Shown here piece by piece: positions 53,917 through 61,934 of a DNA stretch of 64,000 bases. The DNA is taken from positions 496,001 to 560,000 of the forward strand of contig NZ_VHSF01000001.1 of assembly GCF_007050985.1 (NCBI RefSeq). The letters run 5' to 3'. The number at the start of each line of letters is the position of its first letter. The stretch's first letter is position 1. A program made the translations under genes and the position numbers. Under the pieces are notes generated by a model, which saw nothing but the letters and a program-made list of their open reading frames with translations, made no database searches and was not told the origin of the DNA. The DNA comes from Christiangramia sabulilitoris. Lineage in GTDB: Bacteria > Bacteroidota > Bacteroidia > Flavobacteriales > Flavobacteriaceae.

Positions 53917-54041
53917 AACAACGGTTCATCGCCAATAAGCGGCACCGTTAGTAAGAAAATAATTAACTTGACCAACAAACCAATACTAAGCCGACAACTC
54001 CGCGTCCCGCACTCCGCCAACTGGCGATAACCGAGACCGTT
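53917..54041 (+). repeat. attC16
   Basis: 125 bp in the normal orientation although the cassette genes are reversed. End arm GTTTTAGACAGCGCACAAC mirrors GTTGTGCGCAATCTAAAAC of cassette 16 over 19 positions, mismatched only at 10 and 11. Confidence 0.87.
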
Positions 54042-54058
54042 GGCAGCAAGCAAAAATT

Positions 54059-54577
54059 ATGAATGACTATTCATTTTATAAAAGTCTTTATGACAGAGAA
54101 TTAAATAGAAGGGTGCATTTCGATAATTCAATAAACTTACCCGTTACCATTTTAACTTTAATAGTTGGTTTGAATTATTACTACATAAAAAATATCGGGA
54201 TAAAGGATATTAATGAAATTCTATTTTGGGATTATTCTGGATTCCTCCTGGTATCTATATTATTTCTCACAAGTCTTTTCTTCCTAATTAAGTCATACAA
54301 TAACTTGTTCAGAGGATTCAGTTATAGAAACCTAGCGACACCTTCAGAAATTGCAGATTTTAAAAACGAGTTGGATAAATACAATGATCAAGTAGATGAA
54401 AAAGTATCCTTTGAAAGTGTAATCGTTGAAAAACTAAACCAAGTTTCTGATAATCATATTTTAATTAATGATCAGAGAAGCATCGATTTATATAGATGTA
54501 AAACTTTTATAATCCTTACATTAATAGCTTCTGGATTGAACATAATCATTTTAACCATAAAAAATCTCCAAATATGA
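54059..54577 (+). CDS. Cassette 17, gene 1: two-helix membrane protein
   Basis: 172 aa. 'MNDYSFYKSLYDRELNRR' then helices 'LPVTILTLIVGLNYYYI' and 'GFLLVSILFLTSLFFLIKS', a cytoplasmic stretch and a C-terminal helix 'TFIILTLIASGLNIIILTI'. The three-helix plan resembles membrane effectors of defence systems (S-4TM/SLATT-like), but no family can be fixed. Overlaps gene 2 by ATGA. Confidence 0.65.
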   Translation: MNDYSFYKSLYDRELNRRVHFDNSINLPVTILTLIVGLNYYYIKNIGIKDINEILFWDYSGFLLVSILFLTSLFFLIKSYNNLFRGFSYRNLATPSEIADFKNELDKYNDQVDEKVSFESVIVEKLNQVSDNHILINDQRSIDLYRCKTFIILTLIASGLNIIILTIKNLQI

Positions 54578-54699
54578 GCGACAAAGACAAAAATGAACCA
54601 AAAAAACCACAGAAACCAGTATTTCCGAAATTTCCAACTGACAGAGTAGAAAAAGGACAAGTTCCCACAGATCCAAAAAATAAGAATGGTAAAAACTAA
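54574..54699 (+). CDS. Cassette 17, gene 2: tiny Lys/Pro-rich protein
   Basis: 41 aa, MSDKDKNEPKKPQKPVFPKF and so on, with no hydrophobic part. Starts inside the stop of gene 1 and lies 11 bp before gene 3, so it belongs to the same unit. The composition suggests a disordered peptide. Similar small Pro/Lys-rich genes accompany two-gene modules in Bacteroidota. Confidence 0.5.
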   Translation: MSDKDKNEPKKPQKPVFPKFPTDRVEKGQVPTDPKNKNGKN

Positions 54700-54710
54700 T
54701 GGGAATTTGA

Positions 54711-55298
54711 ATGAATAAACTAACATCAAAACAGGTTTCTAAACTTTCAATAGATTCCTTTAATGAGGACGAGTGGAAACCTGTTATTGAATTTTTCTGG
54801 AATAGATATAACAAACGGTATTTCGATCAAATAGAAATTTTAGAAAATCACGATAATTATGAAATAAGAAACAATTGTGGTTTTCTAATTGCTAGCATTG
54901 ATTGTATTCTAATTGAAACATTAGAACAATATTATCTCGGTAGAGACGAAACTGTAGGAAAAAATGATGACCCATTTAAAACCTTCTTCACTAGATCAAA
55001 AGCTTTCCATAATGTGATAGATCCAAATGATGCAGGTAGATTTGCAGGATTAGTTCGCTCTGGATTATTACATCAATCAAAAACTAAGAAGGCCACTGTA
55101 ATAAATATAAAACCTTCTACTCCAATAATTGGTTGGATAAACCCAGAGGATAAAAGTGAAGAATTCAAACTAAATAGAAGAAAATTCCACAAAAATGTGA
55201 TTAAAGAATATCAGAATTTAATAGATAATATAAAAGCACAGGAAAATTCTGATTTAAGAGAAAAATTTAAAAATAAAATTCTCACAATAATTGAATAG
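54711..55298 (+). CDS. Cassette 17, gene 3: HEPN-like cytoplasmic protein
   Basis: 195 aa, all-helical in appearance, no signal. 'FAGLVRSGLLHQSKTKK' near residue 118 has the R-x4-H spacing of HEPN ribonucleases (R..LLHQ), and 'DCILIETLEQYYLGRD' could be the preceding helix. The call rests on this motif and fold impression. Together with the membrane protein it could form a small defence-like unit. Confidence 0.55.
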   Translation: MNKLTSKQVSKLSIDSFNEDEWKPVIEFFWNRYNKRYFDQIEILENHDNYEIRNNCGFLIASIDCILIETLEQYYLGRDETVGKNDDPFKTFFTRSKAFHNVIDPNDAGRFAGLVRSGLLHQSKTKKATVINIKPSTPIIGWINPEDKSEEFKLNRRKFHKNVIKEYQNLIDNIKAQENSDLREKFKNKILTIIE

Positions 55299-55314
55299 AC
55301 ATTTGCCAGCTGCC

Positions 55315-55439
55315 AACAACGGTTCATCGCCAATAAGCGGTAGCATTAGTAAGAAAATAATTAACTTGACCAACAAACCAATACTAAGCCGACAAATCCG
55401 CGTCCCGCACTCCGCCAACTGGCGATAACCGAGACCGTT
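55315..55439 (+). repeat. attC17
   Basis: 125 bp with GCGGTAGCATTAG variant. End arm TTTGCCAGCTGCCAAC mirrors GTTGGCAGCAAGCAAA of cassette 17; mismatches at 10 and 11. Confidence 0.85.
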
Positions 55440-55555
55440 GGCAATAATAGCATCGAACTCCATTTCAGACCTATTCTTCAAAAGAATTTATAATCATATT
55501 GTCATATTTTTACAATTCATGTAACTAAATATAATAGAGGGTCGAAAGACTTTAA

Positions 55556-56062
55556 TTATACAATAAGGAAAAACAATCATTTGAGCAGATTCTTGAGAAG
55601 AATAAAGAAAAGATCTACAGAATCTGTAAAATCTATGCTGTTTCTCCAATTGAACCAGAAGATTTATTTCAGGAAGTTACTTATCAGATATGGAAGGCTT
55701 TGTCTACGTTTGAGAATAAATCCACTATAGATACTTGGGTTTATAGAATTACATTGAATGTATGCATTCGCTCTAAAAACAAATTAAATAGGTTCAACGA
55801 TAAAAGTGTGAGATTAGAAACAATTAATTTTCAACCAACATCAATTTATCCAGACCAAGATTTGGAGAAAAAATATAAGGCACTTCAAGAATGCATAAAC
55901 ACACTAAGTAAAATAAATCAAGCCATTGTTATATTTTCCTTAGAAGACTTACCCTATAAAGAAATAGCAAAAATTACAGGATTAACAGAAAATCATGTTG
56001 CTGTAAAAATGAAAAGAATTAGAAAAGAACTTTTAGATTGTTTAATTTCTAAAATAGATTAA
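55556..56062 (+). CDS. Cassette 18, gene 1: ECF sigma factor (start codon unclear)
   Basis: Open frame of 168 codons after a stop at 55553. 'KIYRICKIYAVSPIEPEDLF' and 'QEVTYQIWKALSTF' are sigma region 2; 'LPYKEIAKITGLTENHVAVK' is the region 4 helix-turn-helix. No ATG/GTG precedes region 2; homologues start about where the ATT at 55556 is, so ATT may be used, or the 5' end is damaged. Alternatively the product starts at TTG 55700 and lacks most of region 2. TATTTTTA at 55505-55512 is a possible own promoter. Confidence 0.68.
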   Translation, partial: LYNKEKQSFEQILEKNKEKIYRICKIYAVSPIEPEDLFQEVTYQIWKALSTFENKSTIDTWVYRITLNVCIRSKNKLNRFNDKSVRLETINFQPTSIYPDQDLEKKYKALQECINTLSKINQAIVIFSLEDLPYKEIAKITGLTENHVAVKMKRIRKELLDCLISKID

Positions 56063-56063
56063 T

Positions 56064-56348
56064 ATGACACAGAAAATAGAATGGCAAGAAATAAAAGAAA
56101 TTTGGAAAAATTCTTCACAAACAAAGAAGATTGATATTCATATTTCCCAATTGCAAGATGAATTAAAAAGTAAAGCAAGTGAATTTGAAAAGAATTCTAT
56201 CAAATCGGATATTTCGTTTCTAACTCCATATTGGGAAGATTTTAAATCGAAGACAAGTCAATTTGAAAAAGATTCGATAAAAAATGATTTATTGAAGATA
56301 ACTAAATCACTAAAAAACTTTCTTTCAATATTTAAAAGGAAGAAATAG
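56064..56348 (+). CDS. Cassette 18, gene 2: small charged protein with internal repeat
   Basis: 94 aa, one base after the sigma-factor stop. A ~14-residue unit occurs twice: 'SKASEFEKNSIKSD' (about residues 36-49) and 'SKTSQFEKDSIKND' (about 62-75). Position suggests an anti-sigma or partner role, but there is no zinc-finger motif; a hydrophobic C-terminus ('FLSIFKRKK') is too short for a clear membrane helix. Confidence 0.6.
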   Translation: MTQKIEWQEIKEIWKNSSQTKKIDIHISQLQDELKSKASEFEKNSIKSDISFLTPYWEDFKSKTSQFEKDSIKNDLLKITKSLKNFLSIFKRKK

Positions 56349-56368
56349 TATTCTAACCTACTATTGCC

Positions 56369-56493
56369 AACAACGGTTAATCGCCAATAAGCGGCACCGT
56401 TAGATAAAAAATAATTAACTTGACTAACAAACCAATACTAAACCGACAAATCCGCGTCCCTTACTCCGCCAACTGGCGATAACCGAGACCGTT
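56369..56493 (+). repeat. attC18
   Basis: 125 bp with GTTAGATAAAAAATAATT and TTGACTAAC variants. End arm CTACTATTGCCAAC mirrors GTTGGCAATAATAG of cassette 18; only position 11 mismatched. Confidence 0.85.
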
Positions 56494-56601
56494 ACAAAAA
56501 ATTGCGCTAAGAAAAATTTCGTTTCTTTTAAGAAAATTTATATATATTGCAATCCGTAGCCCTACCTATTTCATTTATTTATCAACTTAACCTTCCTAAA
56601 A

Positions 56602-57108
56602 ATGAAATTAGTTCATTCCAAATTTTCAATTCTCGCTTTATTTCTATTATTTATTGTTTATAGCTGTGAAAAAGAATCGGTATTAGAAAGCGATGTAGAA
56701 ATAGAAAATTCACAAAATTCAGAAGATAACATAAATGAACCTTTTTCCGGTTTTAAAATCGAATATAAAGGAACGGTTACTTCTGCCAATCAATTCATAA
56801 AAGACGATAAGCATTTAGCTGAATTTGTCAAACAATTTAATTCTGGTGGAACAGGAAAAAGTTCTATAACATCCGTAAAATATGATTTTGAAATTGATAC
56901 TTCCAGAGTTCAACTTATAGAAACTGCTCATTATAAAAGTTATACTTTTCCAATATTTAGAGAAAATTCAACAAGAGATACCTTAGAAAATTATGTGCTT
57001 ACGTTTTACCGCGATGGTACCATTCGTCAATATAAAATAGATTATCCTGTAATATATCATCAAATGATGAATATGATTTTTCAAGCACCAGAGTTAAGAC
57101 TATCGTAG
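56602..57108 (+). pseudogene. Cassette 19, gene 1a: N-terminal part of a lipoprotein, probably frameshifted
   Basis: 168 codons. Lipobox 'LLFIVYSC', Cys near residue 22; then an Asn/Ser linker and a beta domain ('YVLTFYRDGTIRQYKIDYP'). The frame ends at TAG 57106, but the +2 frame continues without interruption as TIVDDDLILRSSTDGSC and so on. The pattern of lipoprotein head, cysteine-rich middle and peptidase-like end is usually one protein, so I suspect a frameshift near 57095-57105. It could also be a genuine two-gene unit. Confidence 0.55.
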
Positions 57109-58202
57109 ATGACGATTTGATATTAAGAAGCTCAACAGACGGGAGTTGCTATGAGTTTACTCAATATGAGGACGGAGTTTGTACAGATAATACCTGTAAG
57201 TCAGGAAAGCACACATTAGAAAATGGAAGTGAATGTGATTATTGGGGAACTATTGATCAAGCTACACGTACTTGTACAGACGGAGGATATGTTACCACCA
57301 CATCTTGTGGAGGAAGCGGAAGTGATGGTGGCACAGATCCTAGCACAGGAGGAACTGGAGGCTCTGGAGGTTCTACAGGTGGCGATCCGGCAGATAGTGA
57401 ACCAGATAGCCTAGATCCCGACTCTAATCCTGTGCTTACGAAGCCTCTTGAAAGAAGTTGTATTGCAGGTTATACTAAAGACGAAAATGGGAGTTGTGTA
57501 ATTGATGATGAATATCAGATAATTAATGAATTAGAAGGAAAGGCACTTTGTGTATATAACAAACTAAAATCTACAAGCACTGGATTTAAAAATGCTATTA
57601 AAAAATTTGAACCAGATTTTCCTGTAGCTCATTTAAAATTTGAAATTGATTATACAATGTCATCTAATACTAAAAAGGGATATACAAGGCCACCAGAAAA
57701 TTACGTAATAGATATAGTACTTAATGGAAATGCTATTAAAGATGCTAGTTTCCAGAAAAGACCAAATTTGTTAGTTGCTAAAACCATAATACATGAGATA
57801 ATACACGCAGAAATGTGGAGAAAATTACTTTCATTAGCCAGTGATAATGGCGATATTGATATTAATAAGTTAGATCAAATGCTTCTTGAGGGAGATTATC
57901 CGGGTATGCTCGATTATTATTTGAGATATGGTAGAAATATTAACAGTAATTGGCAACATCAGCAGATGGCTGCTCATTATAGAGAAACAATTGCTAGAGC
58001 TTTACAAGAATTTGATACAGGTACTCCTGTTCCCTCTGATCAACAACCATCACAATTTTATAAAGATCTGGCTTGGGAAGGTTTAATTTACTCAGATATT
58101 ACAGCATGGCAACAGGTTATGAATGCAGAAGAAGACAATAGAATTGAATCAGTTATATCAAATTATATTGGTATTAAACAAAATGAATCATGTGTAGAAT
58201 AA
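57099..58202 (+). CDS. Cassette 19, gene 1b: Cys-rich protein with HExxH metallopeptidase motif
   Basis: About 360 codons; the listed start is the point where the frame takes over from gene 1a (first start-like codon TTG 57117). A Cys-rich segment ('CTDNTCKSGKHTLENGSEC') and a Gly/Ser/Thr linker (57300-57390) lead to 'AKTIIHEIIHAEMWRKLL' (HExxH zinc motif) and 'AAHYRETIARALQEFDTG', which may add a third ligand. No signal of its own, which supports fusion with 1a. Confidence 0.65.
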   Translation, partial: TIVDDDLILRSSTDGSCYEFTQYEDGVCTDNTCKSGKHTLENGSECDYWGTIDQATRTCTDGGYVTTTSCGGSGSDGGTDPSTGGTGGSGGSTGGDPADSEPDSLDPDSNPVLTKPLERSCIAGYTKDENGSCVIDDEYQIINELEGKALCVYNKLKSTSTGFKNAIKKFEPDFPVAHLKFEIDYTMSSNTKKGYTRPPENYVIDIVLNGNAIKDASFQKRPNLLVAKTIIHEIIHAEMWRKLLSLASDNGDIDINKLDQMLLEGDYPGMLDYYLRYGRNINSNWQHQQMAAHYRETIARALQEFDTGTPVPSDQQPSQFYKDLAWEGLIYSDITAWQQVMNAEEDNRIESVISNYIGIKQNESCVE

Positions 58203-58627
58203 AGCGATTTTTTATAATAACATTTTCACTAATTATTTGTGAAAATTTATCAGCACAAAATAATAACAAAGATTTTTATCTAATTTTTGATAGTTTATCT
58301 AATAAAGCCTATGAATATGAAATCGGGAATGGTAAAGTTGCAGAAGAAAAAGTTTATAGAAAGGAATTAAAAAAGAATGGTGATAGAATATTTTATATTA
58401 AGAAAGAATTATTTAGAAATATAAATAAAGCCAATACCATTGATACTTGTAATATCGAAAGTTGGCCAGAAAACAATATTTCAAACCTTTCCGAACTTAA
58501 AAGAAAATTAGATACGATTAATGCATTATATCCATACAAAGTTTATCCTAATTTGTTTTTGATAGAAAAATTAAATGATTCAATTTTTGTGAGGTATAAA
58601 GTTAAATGGGAATATTATTTGGGATAA
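58190..58627 (+). CDS. Cassette 19, gene 2: secreted protein
   Basis: 145 aa, ATG inside the end of gene 1b (13-bp overlap). Signal peptide ending 'CENLSAQ'. Mature part polar and short ('DFYLIFDSLSNKAYEYEIGN'). Translational coupling suggests it works with the metallopeptidase-like protein, perhaps as inhibitor or partner; this is inference. No family recognised. Confidence 0.65.
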   Translation: MCRIKRFFIITFSLIICENLSAQNNNKDFYLIFDSLSNKAYEYEIGNGKVAEEKVYRKELKKNGDRIFYIKKELFRNINKANTIDTCNIESWPENNISNLSELKRKLDTINALYPYKVYPNLFLIEKLNDSIFVRYKVKWEYYLG

Positions 58628-58662
58628 TATTATTGTTAGATAAGGTTAGCGCAACTTTATGT

Positions 58663-58788
58663 AACAGCGGTTCATCTCAAATTACGGGTAATCAGGAAAA
58701 AGTGTAATTTTGGAAACCAGGAAAGAAATTGGTTAATCCGACAAGTCCGCGTCCCTACTCCCGCAACTTGCGATAACCGCAAACCGTT
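58663..58788 (+). repeat. attC19, divergent type
   Basis: 126 bp. Keeps the fold but not the sequence: ATCTCAA/TTGCGAT replaces ATCGCCA/TGGCGAT and CGGG/CCCG replaces GCGG/CCGC; the terminal loop is unrelated until AAATTGGTTAATCCGACA. End arm TTAGCGCAACTTTATGTAAC mirrors GTTACAAAAAATTGCGCTAA of cassette 19 over 20 positions with two mismatches. Confidence 0.82.
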
Positions 58789-58803
58789 GGCAATAATTAT
58801 GAT

Positions 58804-59463
58804 ATGAAGAAATATATAATTTTAATACAAATATTAATAGTTTCAGTTTCTTACTCCCAAAGTAAACTAAAAGGAAAATTTTGCAATTCGTTTAACGGAG
58901 GGTTTAGTTCAATTTGTATTGAATTTAAAGAAAATTCAAAGTTCCAATATTCTACTCACGGTTGTTTAGGAATTGAAGATATAGGAACTGGAAATTTTAG
59001 TTTAAAATCTAAAAAAATGATTTTAAATTTTGATAAAGTAGAAACTAAACAAAAAAGTAAAATTGAGATTGAAAATATTATCAATCAATATAACAAGGAC
59101 TCAATAAAATTACACTTCAAAGTTTTAGATGGATACAACGATCAAATGCCAATGCCAGCTACGATTTTATTAGGATCTAATTCTTTTGAATATGTAAAAG
59201 GGTATCAAGTAAATAAATCTGGAGAAGCAACTATTTTAAAGGAGCGTAATTCGGAAAAAGAGAAATATCGGGTTTTATTCATAGGATACGAATTATTTGA
59301 GTTCGACTTATCTAACTCATCATCGAAAAATATAGAAATAACATTAGAACCAGCAGGTCCAAAAATTATTTCTGATAAATCTTTTGAGTACAAAATAGAA
59401 AAAATAAAAGATGATTTAATAATTCTAAAAGACGGCAATCAATTCAAAAAAATCGAATCATAA
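58804..59463 (+). CDS. Cassette 20: secreted protein
   Basis: 219 aa, signal peptide ending 'VSVSYSQS'. Mature start 'KLKGKFCNSFNGGFSSICIE' with several Cys; C-terminal half includes 'GYQVNKSGEATILKERNSEK' and 'LEPAGPKIISDKSFEYKI', reminiscent of carboxypeptidase-regulatory-like proteins. Function unknown. The first cassette after the divergent attC. Sole gene. Confidence 0.72.
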   Translation: MKKYIILIQILIVSVSYSQSKLKGKFCNSFNGGFSSICIEFKENSKFQYSTHGCLGIEDIGTGNFSLKSKKMILNFDKVETKQKSKIEIENIINQYNKDSIKLHFKVLDGYNDQMPMPATILLGSNSFEYVKGYQVNKSGEATILKERNSEKEKYRVLFIGYELFEFDLSNSSSKNIEITLEPAGPKIISDKSFEYKIEKIKDDLIILKDGNQFKKIES

Positions 59464-59471
59464 CTATTGCC

Positions 59472-59596
59472 AACAACGGTTAATCGCCAATAGCCGGCAC
59501 CGTTAGTAAGAAAATAATTAACTTGACCAACAAACCAATACTAAGTCGACAAATCCGCGTCCCCTACTCCGCCAACTGGCGATAACCGAGACCGTT
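59472..59596 (+). repeat. attC20
   Basis: 125 bp, canonical type with TAGCCGGCACC and CTAAGTCG variants. End arm ATCATAACTATTGCCAAC mirrors GTTGGCAATAATTATGAT of cassette 20; only position 11 mismatched over 18. Confidence 0.87.
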
Positions 59597-59606
59597 GCCC
59601 ACAATT

Positions 59607-60275
59607 ATGAAAAAAAGTCTACTAATAACGTTAATATTATTAATTTCTAACTCAGTTATATCTCAAAATTTATTAAATGAGAAATACTATTTTGTAAATG
59701 GAACTGAACTTTTCGGAATTAAGAAAAGTAATGATACAATTTTCGAATTTAAGTGTAATCCGATTTTCAATTGCTCTGATAGGTATCGGAAAAAATTTAA
59801 AATTTTAAAGAATAAAATAATCGAAAACAAAGAAATTCTTGCAATAGAAAGAATAGATTCCATTCCTCTTTCAACAAATCCTATTCCAGCCGACCGATAT
59901 AAAATTATCGGATTTGAAAAAATACAGAAAGGCAAATTGAAATTTATAAACGAGGCAAAAACATATAAGCTAGATTCACTTTCTGCAATTCCATTTGAAA
60001 TTGAGTTTTTAAAAGATAAATTCGGATTTACTTACTATACGGAATCGTTTTTGACCGAATTAGAAACTGATTATAATATTAGTGCTGAACAAGCTGAGCG
60101 AGTTATGTCTAATTTTAAAAATTATACAGAGCGATTAAAACTTTATGAAAAGACTAAGACTGGCGATATTTACCGCAGTGGAATTATGGCTGAATTAATA
60201 GCAGCAGAAATGATAAAATTAAATTTAAGTCCGTTACAAGCAAGAAATAGAATTGAAAAAGCACTACAAAAATAA
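59607..60275 (+). CDS. Cassette 21: secreted protein
   Basis: 222 aa from ATG 59607; signal peptide ending 'NSVISQN'. An in-frame TTG in the repeat (59595) is rejected. Beta-rich N-terminal half, then a helical end: 'ETDYNISAEQAERVMSNFKN' and 'NLSPLQARNRIEKALQK' look like paired helices repeated with variation. Function unknown. Sole gene. Confidence 0.72.
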   Translation: MKKSLLITLILLISNSVISQNLLNEKYYFVNGTELFGIKKSNDTIFEFKCNPIFNCSDRYRKKFKILKNKIIENKEILAIERIDSIPLSTNPIPADRYKIIGFEKIQKGKLKFINEAKTYKLDSLSAIPFEIEFLKDKFGFTYYTESFLTELETDYNISAEQAERVMSNFKNYTERLKLYEKTKTGDIYRSGIMAELIAAEMIKLNLSPLQARNRIEKALQK

Positions 60276-60283
60276 CTGTGGGC

Positions 60284-60408
60284 AACAACGGTTCATCGCC
60301 AATAAGCGGCAGCGTTAGAAGGAAAATAATTAACTTGACCAACAAATCAATAATAAGCCGACAATCCCGCGTCCCCTACTCCGCCAACTGGCGATAACCG
60401 AGACCGTT
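60284..60408 (+). repeat. attC21
   Basis: 125 bp with GTTAGAAGGAAAAT and AATAATAAGCCG variants. End arm ATAACTGTGGGCAAC mirrors GTTGCCCACAATTAT of cassette 21; only position 11 mismatched. Confidence 0.86.
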
Positions 60409-60429
60409 GTGCGTAATTTTCACAAACAA

Positions 60430-60873
60430 ATGACTAAGAAGATATTCCTTCTGATTTTAATATCAATGTTTATCGGTTGCCAAGATAAATCAAATGATAA
60501 AAAAGTTGATTTTCAACCAATCTTAGATTCTTTAGAAAATGATGTTCAGAAAAACCTGGATACCGGAGAAAGAATGCTTCATACTTCTAGAAAATATAGA
60601 TTAGAATCAGATAGTTTACTAAACGTGATCTATAGTGAAACCTTGAAATTAAGAAATATTAATTCTGATTCTTTAGAATCTTCTCAGGAAGAATTTCTTT
60701 CAAAAAGAAAAAAAATAGAAGATAGTCTTTGGAAACAAGTCGATTCCATTTATGAGGAAACAGGAATAAGTCCGGAACTTGAAAGAATGACTTCTTATGG
60801 ATATGTTGGAGCTATAAATATGGAAAGAGCGTCAGAACTGAATAAAATTCTAAAAAACAGTAATCGGAACTAG
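60430..60873 (+). CDS. Cassette 22: coiled-coil-like lipoprotein
   Basis: 147 aa from ATG 60430, MTKKIFLLILISMFIGC; Cys at residue 17. Mature part is long helical and charged ('FQPILDSLENDVQKNLDTGE', 'RKKIEDSLWKQVDSIYEETG'), consistent with a coiled coil. An in-frame GTG in the repeat arm is rejected because it precedes the signal by seven residues. Sole gene. Confidence 0.72.
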   Translation: MTKKIFLLILISMFIGCQDKSNDKKVDFQPILDSLENDVQKNLDTGERMLHTSRKYRLESDSLLNVIYSETLKLRNINSDSLESSQEEFLSKRKKIEDSLWKQVDSIYEETGISPELERMTSYGYVGAINMERASELNKILKNSNRN

Positions 60874-60885
60874 AAAACAACGCAC

Positions 60886-61010
60886 AACAACGGTTCATCG
60901 CCAATTAGCGGCACCGTTAGTAAGAAAATAATTAACTTGACCAACGAACCAATACTAAGCCGACAACTCCGCGTCCCTTACTCCGCCAACTCGCGATAAC
61001 CGAGACCGTT
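60886..61010 (+). repeat. attC22
   Basis: 125 bp with CCAATTAGCGG and CAACTCGCGAT variants (the second breaks one stem pair). End arm GAAAACAACGCACAAC mirrors GTTGTGCGTAATTTTC of cassette 22; mismatches at 10 and 11. Confidence 0.85.
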
Positions 61011-61034
61011 ACCTGCAAGTTTTAAACAAAGTTT

Positions 61035-61763
61035 ATGCAAACAAGAATAAAAGTTATAAAACCTTGTAATCAAGATTGGAACAAAATGACAACTCTTGAT
61101 AAAGATAAATTTTGTGAAAAATGTCAGAAAAATGTTATCGACTTCACAGGATATAAAAAGAGTAAAATATTAGACTTTTTAAATAATAAAGAGAAAGTGT
61201 GTGGTCGAATAGACCAATCTCAACTTAAAGAGAATTTCTTACCTGACAACACTAAGAATTCTTCAATTTCCAAACTAGCTTTCTTAATCAGTTTAGGTTC
61301 AATTTTGGGATTTACAGAACCAGTAAATGCAAAACCTAAAGAACATAAAACCGAACAAACAGAAGTTGACAAATGGAAAAGTATACATCCAAAAAAAGAA
61401 TCAGATTCAATTACTATTGAAGGGGTTGTACTCGATCCAGCTGGTCTAAAACTGCCTGGTGTAAATATTATCCTCAAGGATACAAAGATGGGAGTACAAA
61501 CAGATTTTGACGGGAAATTTTCTTTTACGATCCCTTCAAATGAATTAAAAGAAGAAAATTATTTAATCTTTTCATTTATAGGATTCGAAACTCAAGAATA
61601 TAGATTTTACCGAAAAAACAGGTATATAAATATTAAAATGTTGGAGGACAACACCTTTATGGGTGAAGTGGTAATCGTACAAAGAGCTAATATTTTTTAT
61701 AAAATTGGTAATTTCTTTGGCAATTTATTTTCCAAGAAAGAAAATAATAAAAGCTGTCAATAA
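61035..61763 (+). CDS. Cassette 23: membrane protein with CxxC knuckle and regulatory beta domain
   Basis: 242 aa. N-terminus 'PCNQDWNKMTTLDKDKFCEK' plus CQKNVIDF shows a Cys motif (CEKC) seen in Bacteroidota proteins of this plan; a hydrophobic segment near 88-105 ('LAFLISLGSILGFTEPVNA') could be a membrane helix or internal signal; residues 135-210 are a carboxypeptidase-like regulatory domain ('GVVLDPAGLKLPGVNIILKD', 'TDFDGKFSFTIP'). The CxxC module on the cytoplasmic side followed by an exported beta domain suggests a sensor or anchor. Sole gene. Confidence 0.75.
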   Translation: MQTRIKVIKPCNQDWNKMTTLDKDKFCEKCQKNVIDFTGYKKSKILDFLNNKEKVCGRIDQSQLKENFLPDNTKNSSISKLAFLISLGSILGFTEPVNAKPKEHKTEQTEVDKWKSIHPKKESDSITIEGVVLDPAGLKLPGVNIILKDTKMGVQTDFDGKFSFTIPSNELKEENYLIFSFIGFETQEYRFYRKNRYINIKMLEDNTFMGEVVIVQRANIFYKIGNFFGNLFSKKENNKSCQ

Positions 61764-61774
61764 AACCAGCAGGT

Positions 61775-61899
61775 AACAACGGTTAATCGCCAATAGACGG
61801 CAGCGTTAGAAAGAAAAGAATTAACTTGATCAACAAACCAATACTAAGCCGACAAATCCGCGTCCCTTACTCCGCCAACTGGCGATAACCGAGACCGTT
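61775..61899 (+). repeat. attC23
   Basis: 125 bp with GGTTAATCG, AGACGG, GAAAAGAATT and TTGATCAAC variants. End arm TAAAACCAGCAGGTAAC mirrors GTTACCTGCAAGTTTTA of cassette 23; mismatches at 10 and 11. Confidence 0.86.
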
Positions 61900-61934
61900 G
61901 TACACAATATTAAAAACAAAACTCCGAACATAAA

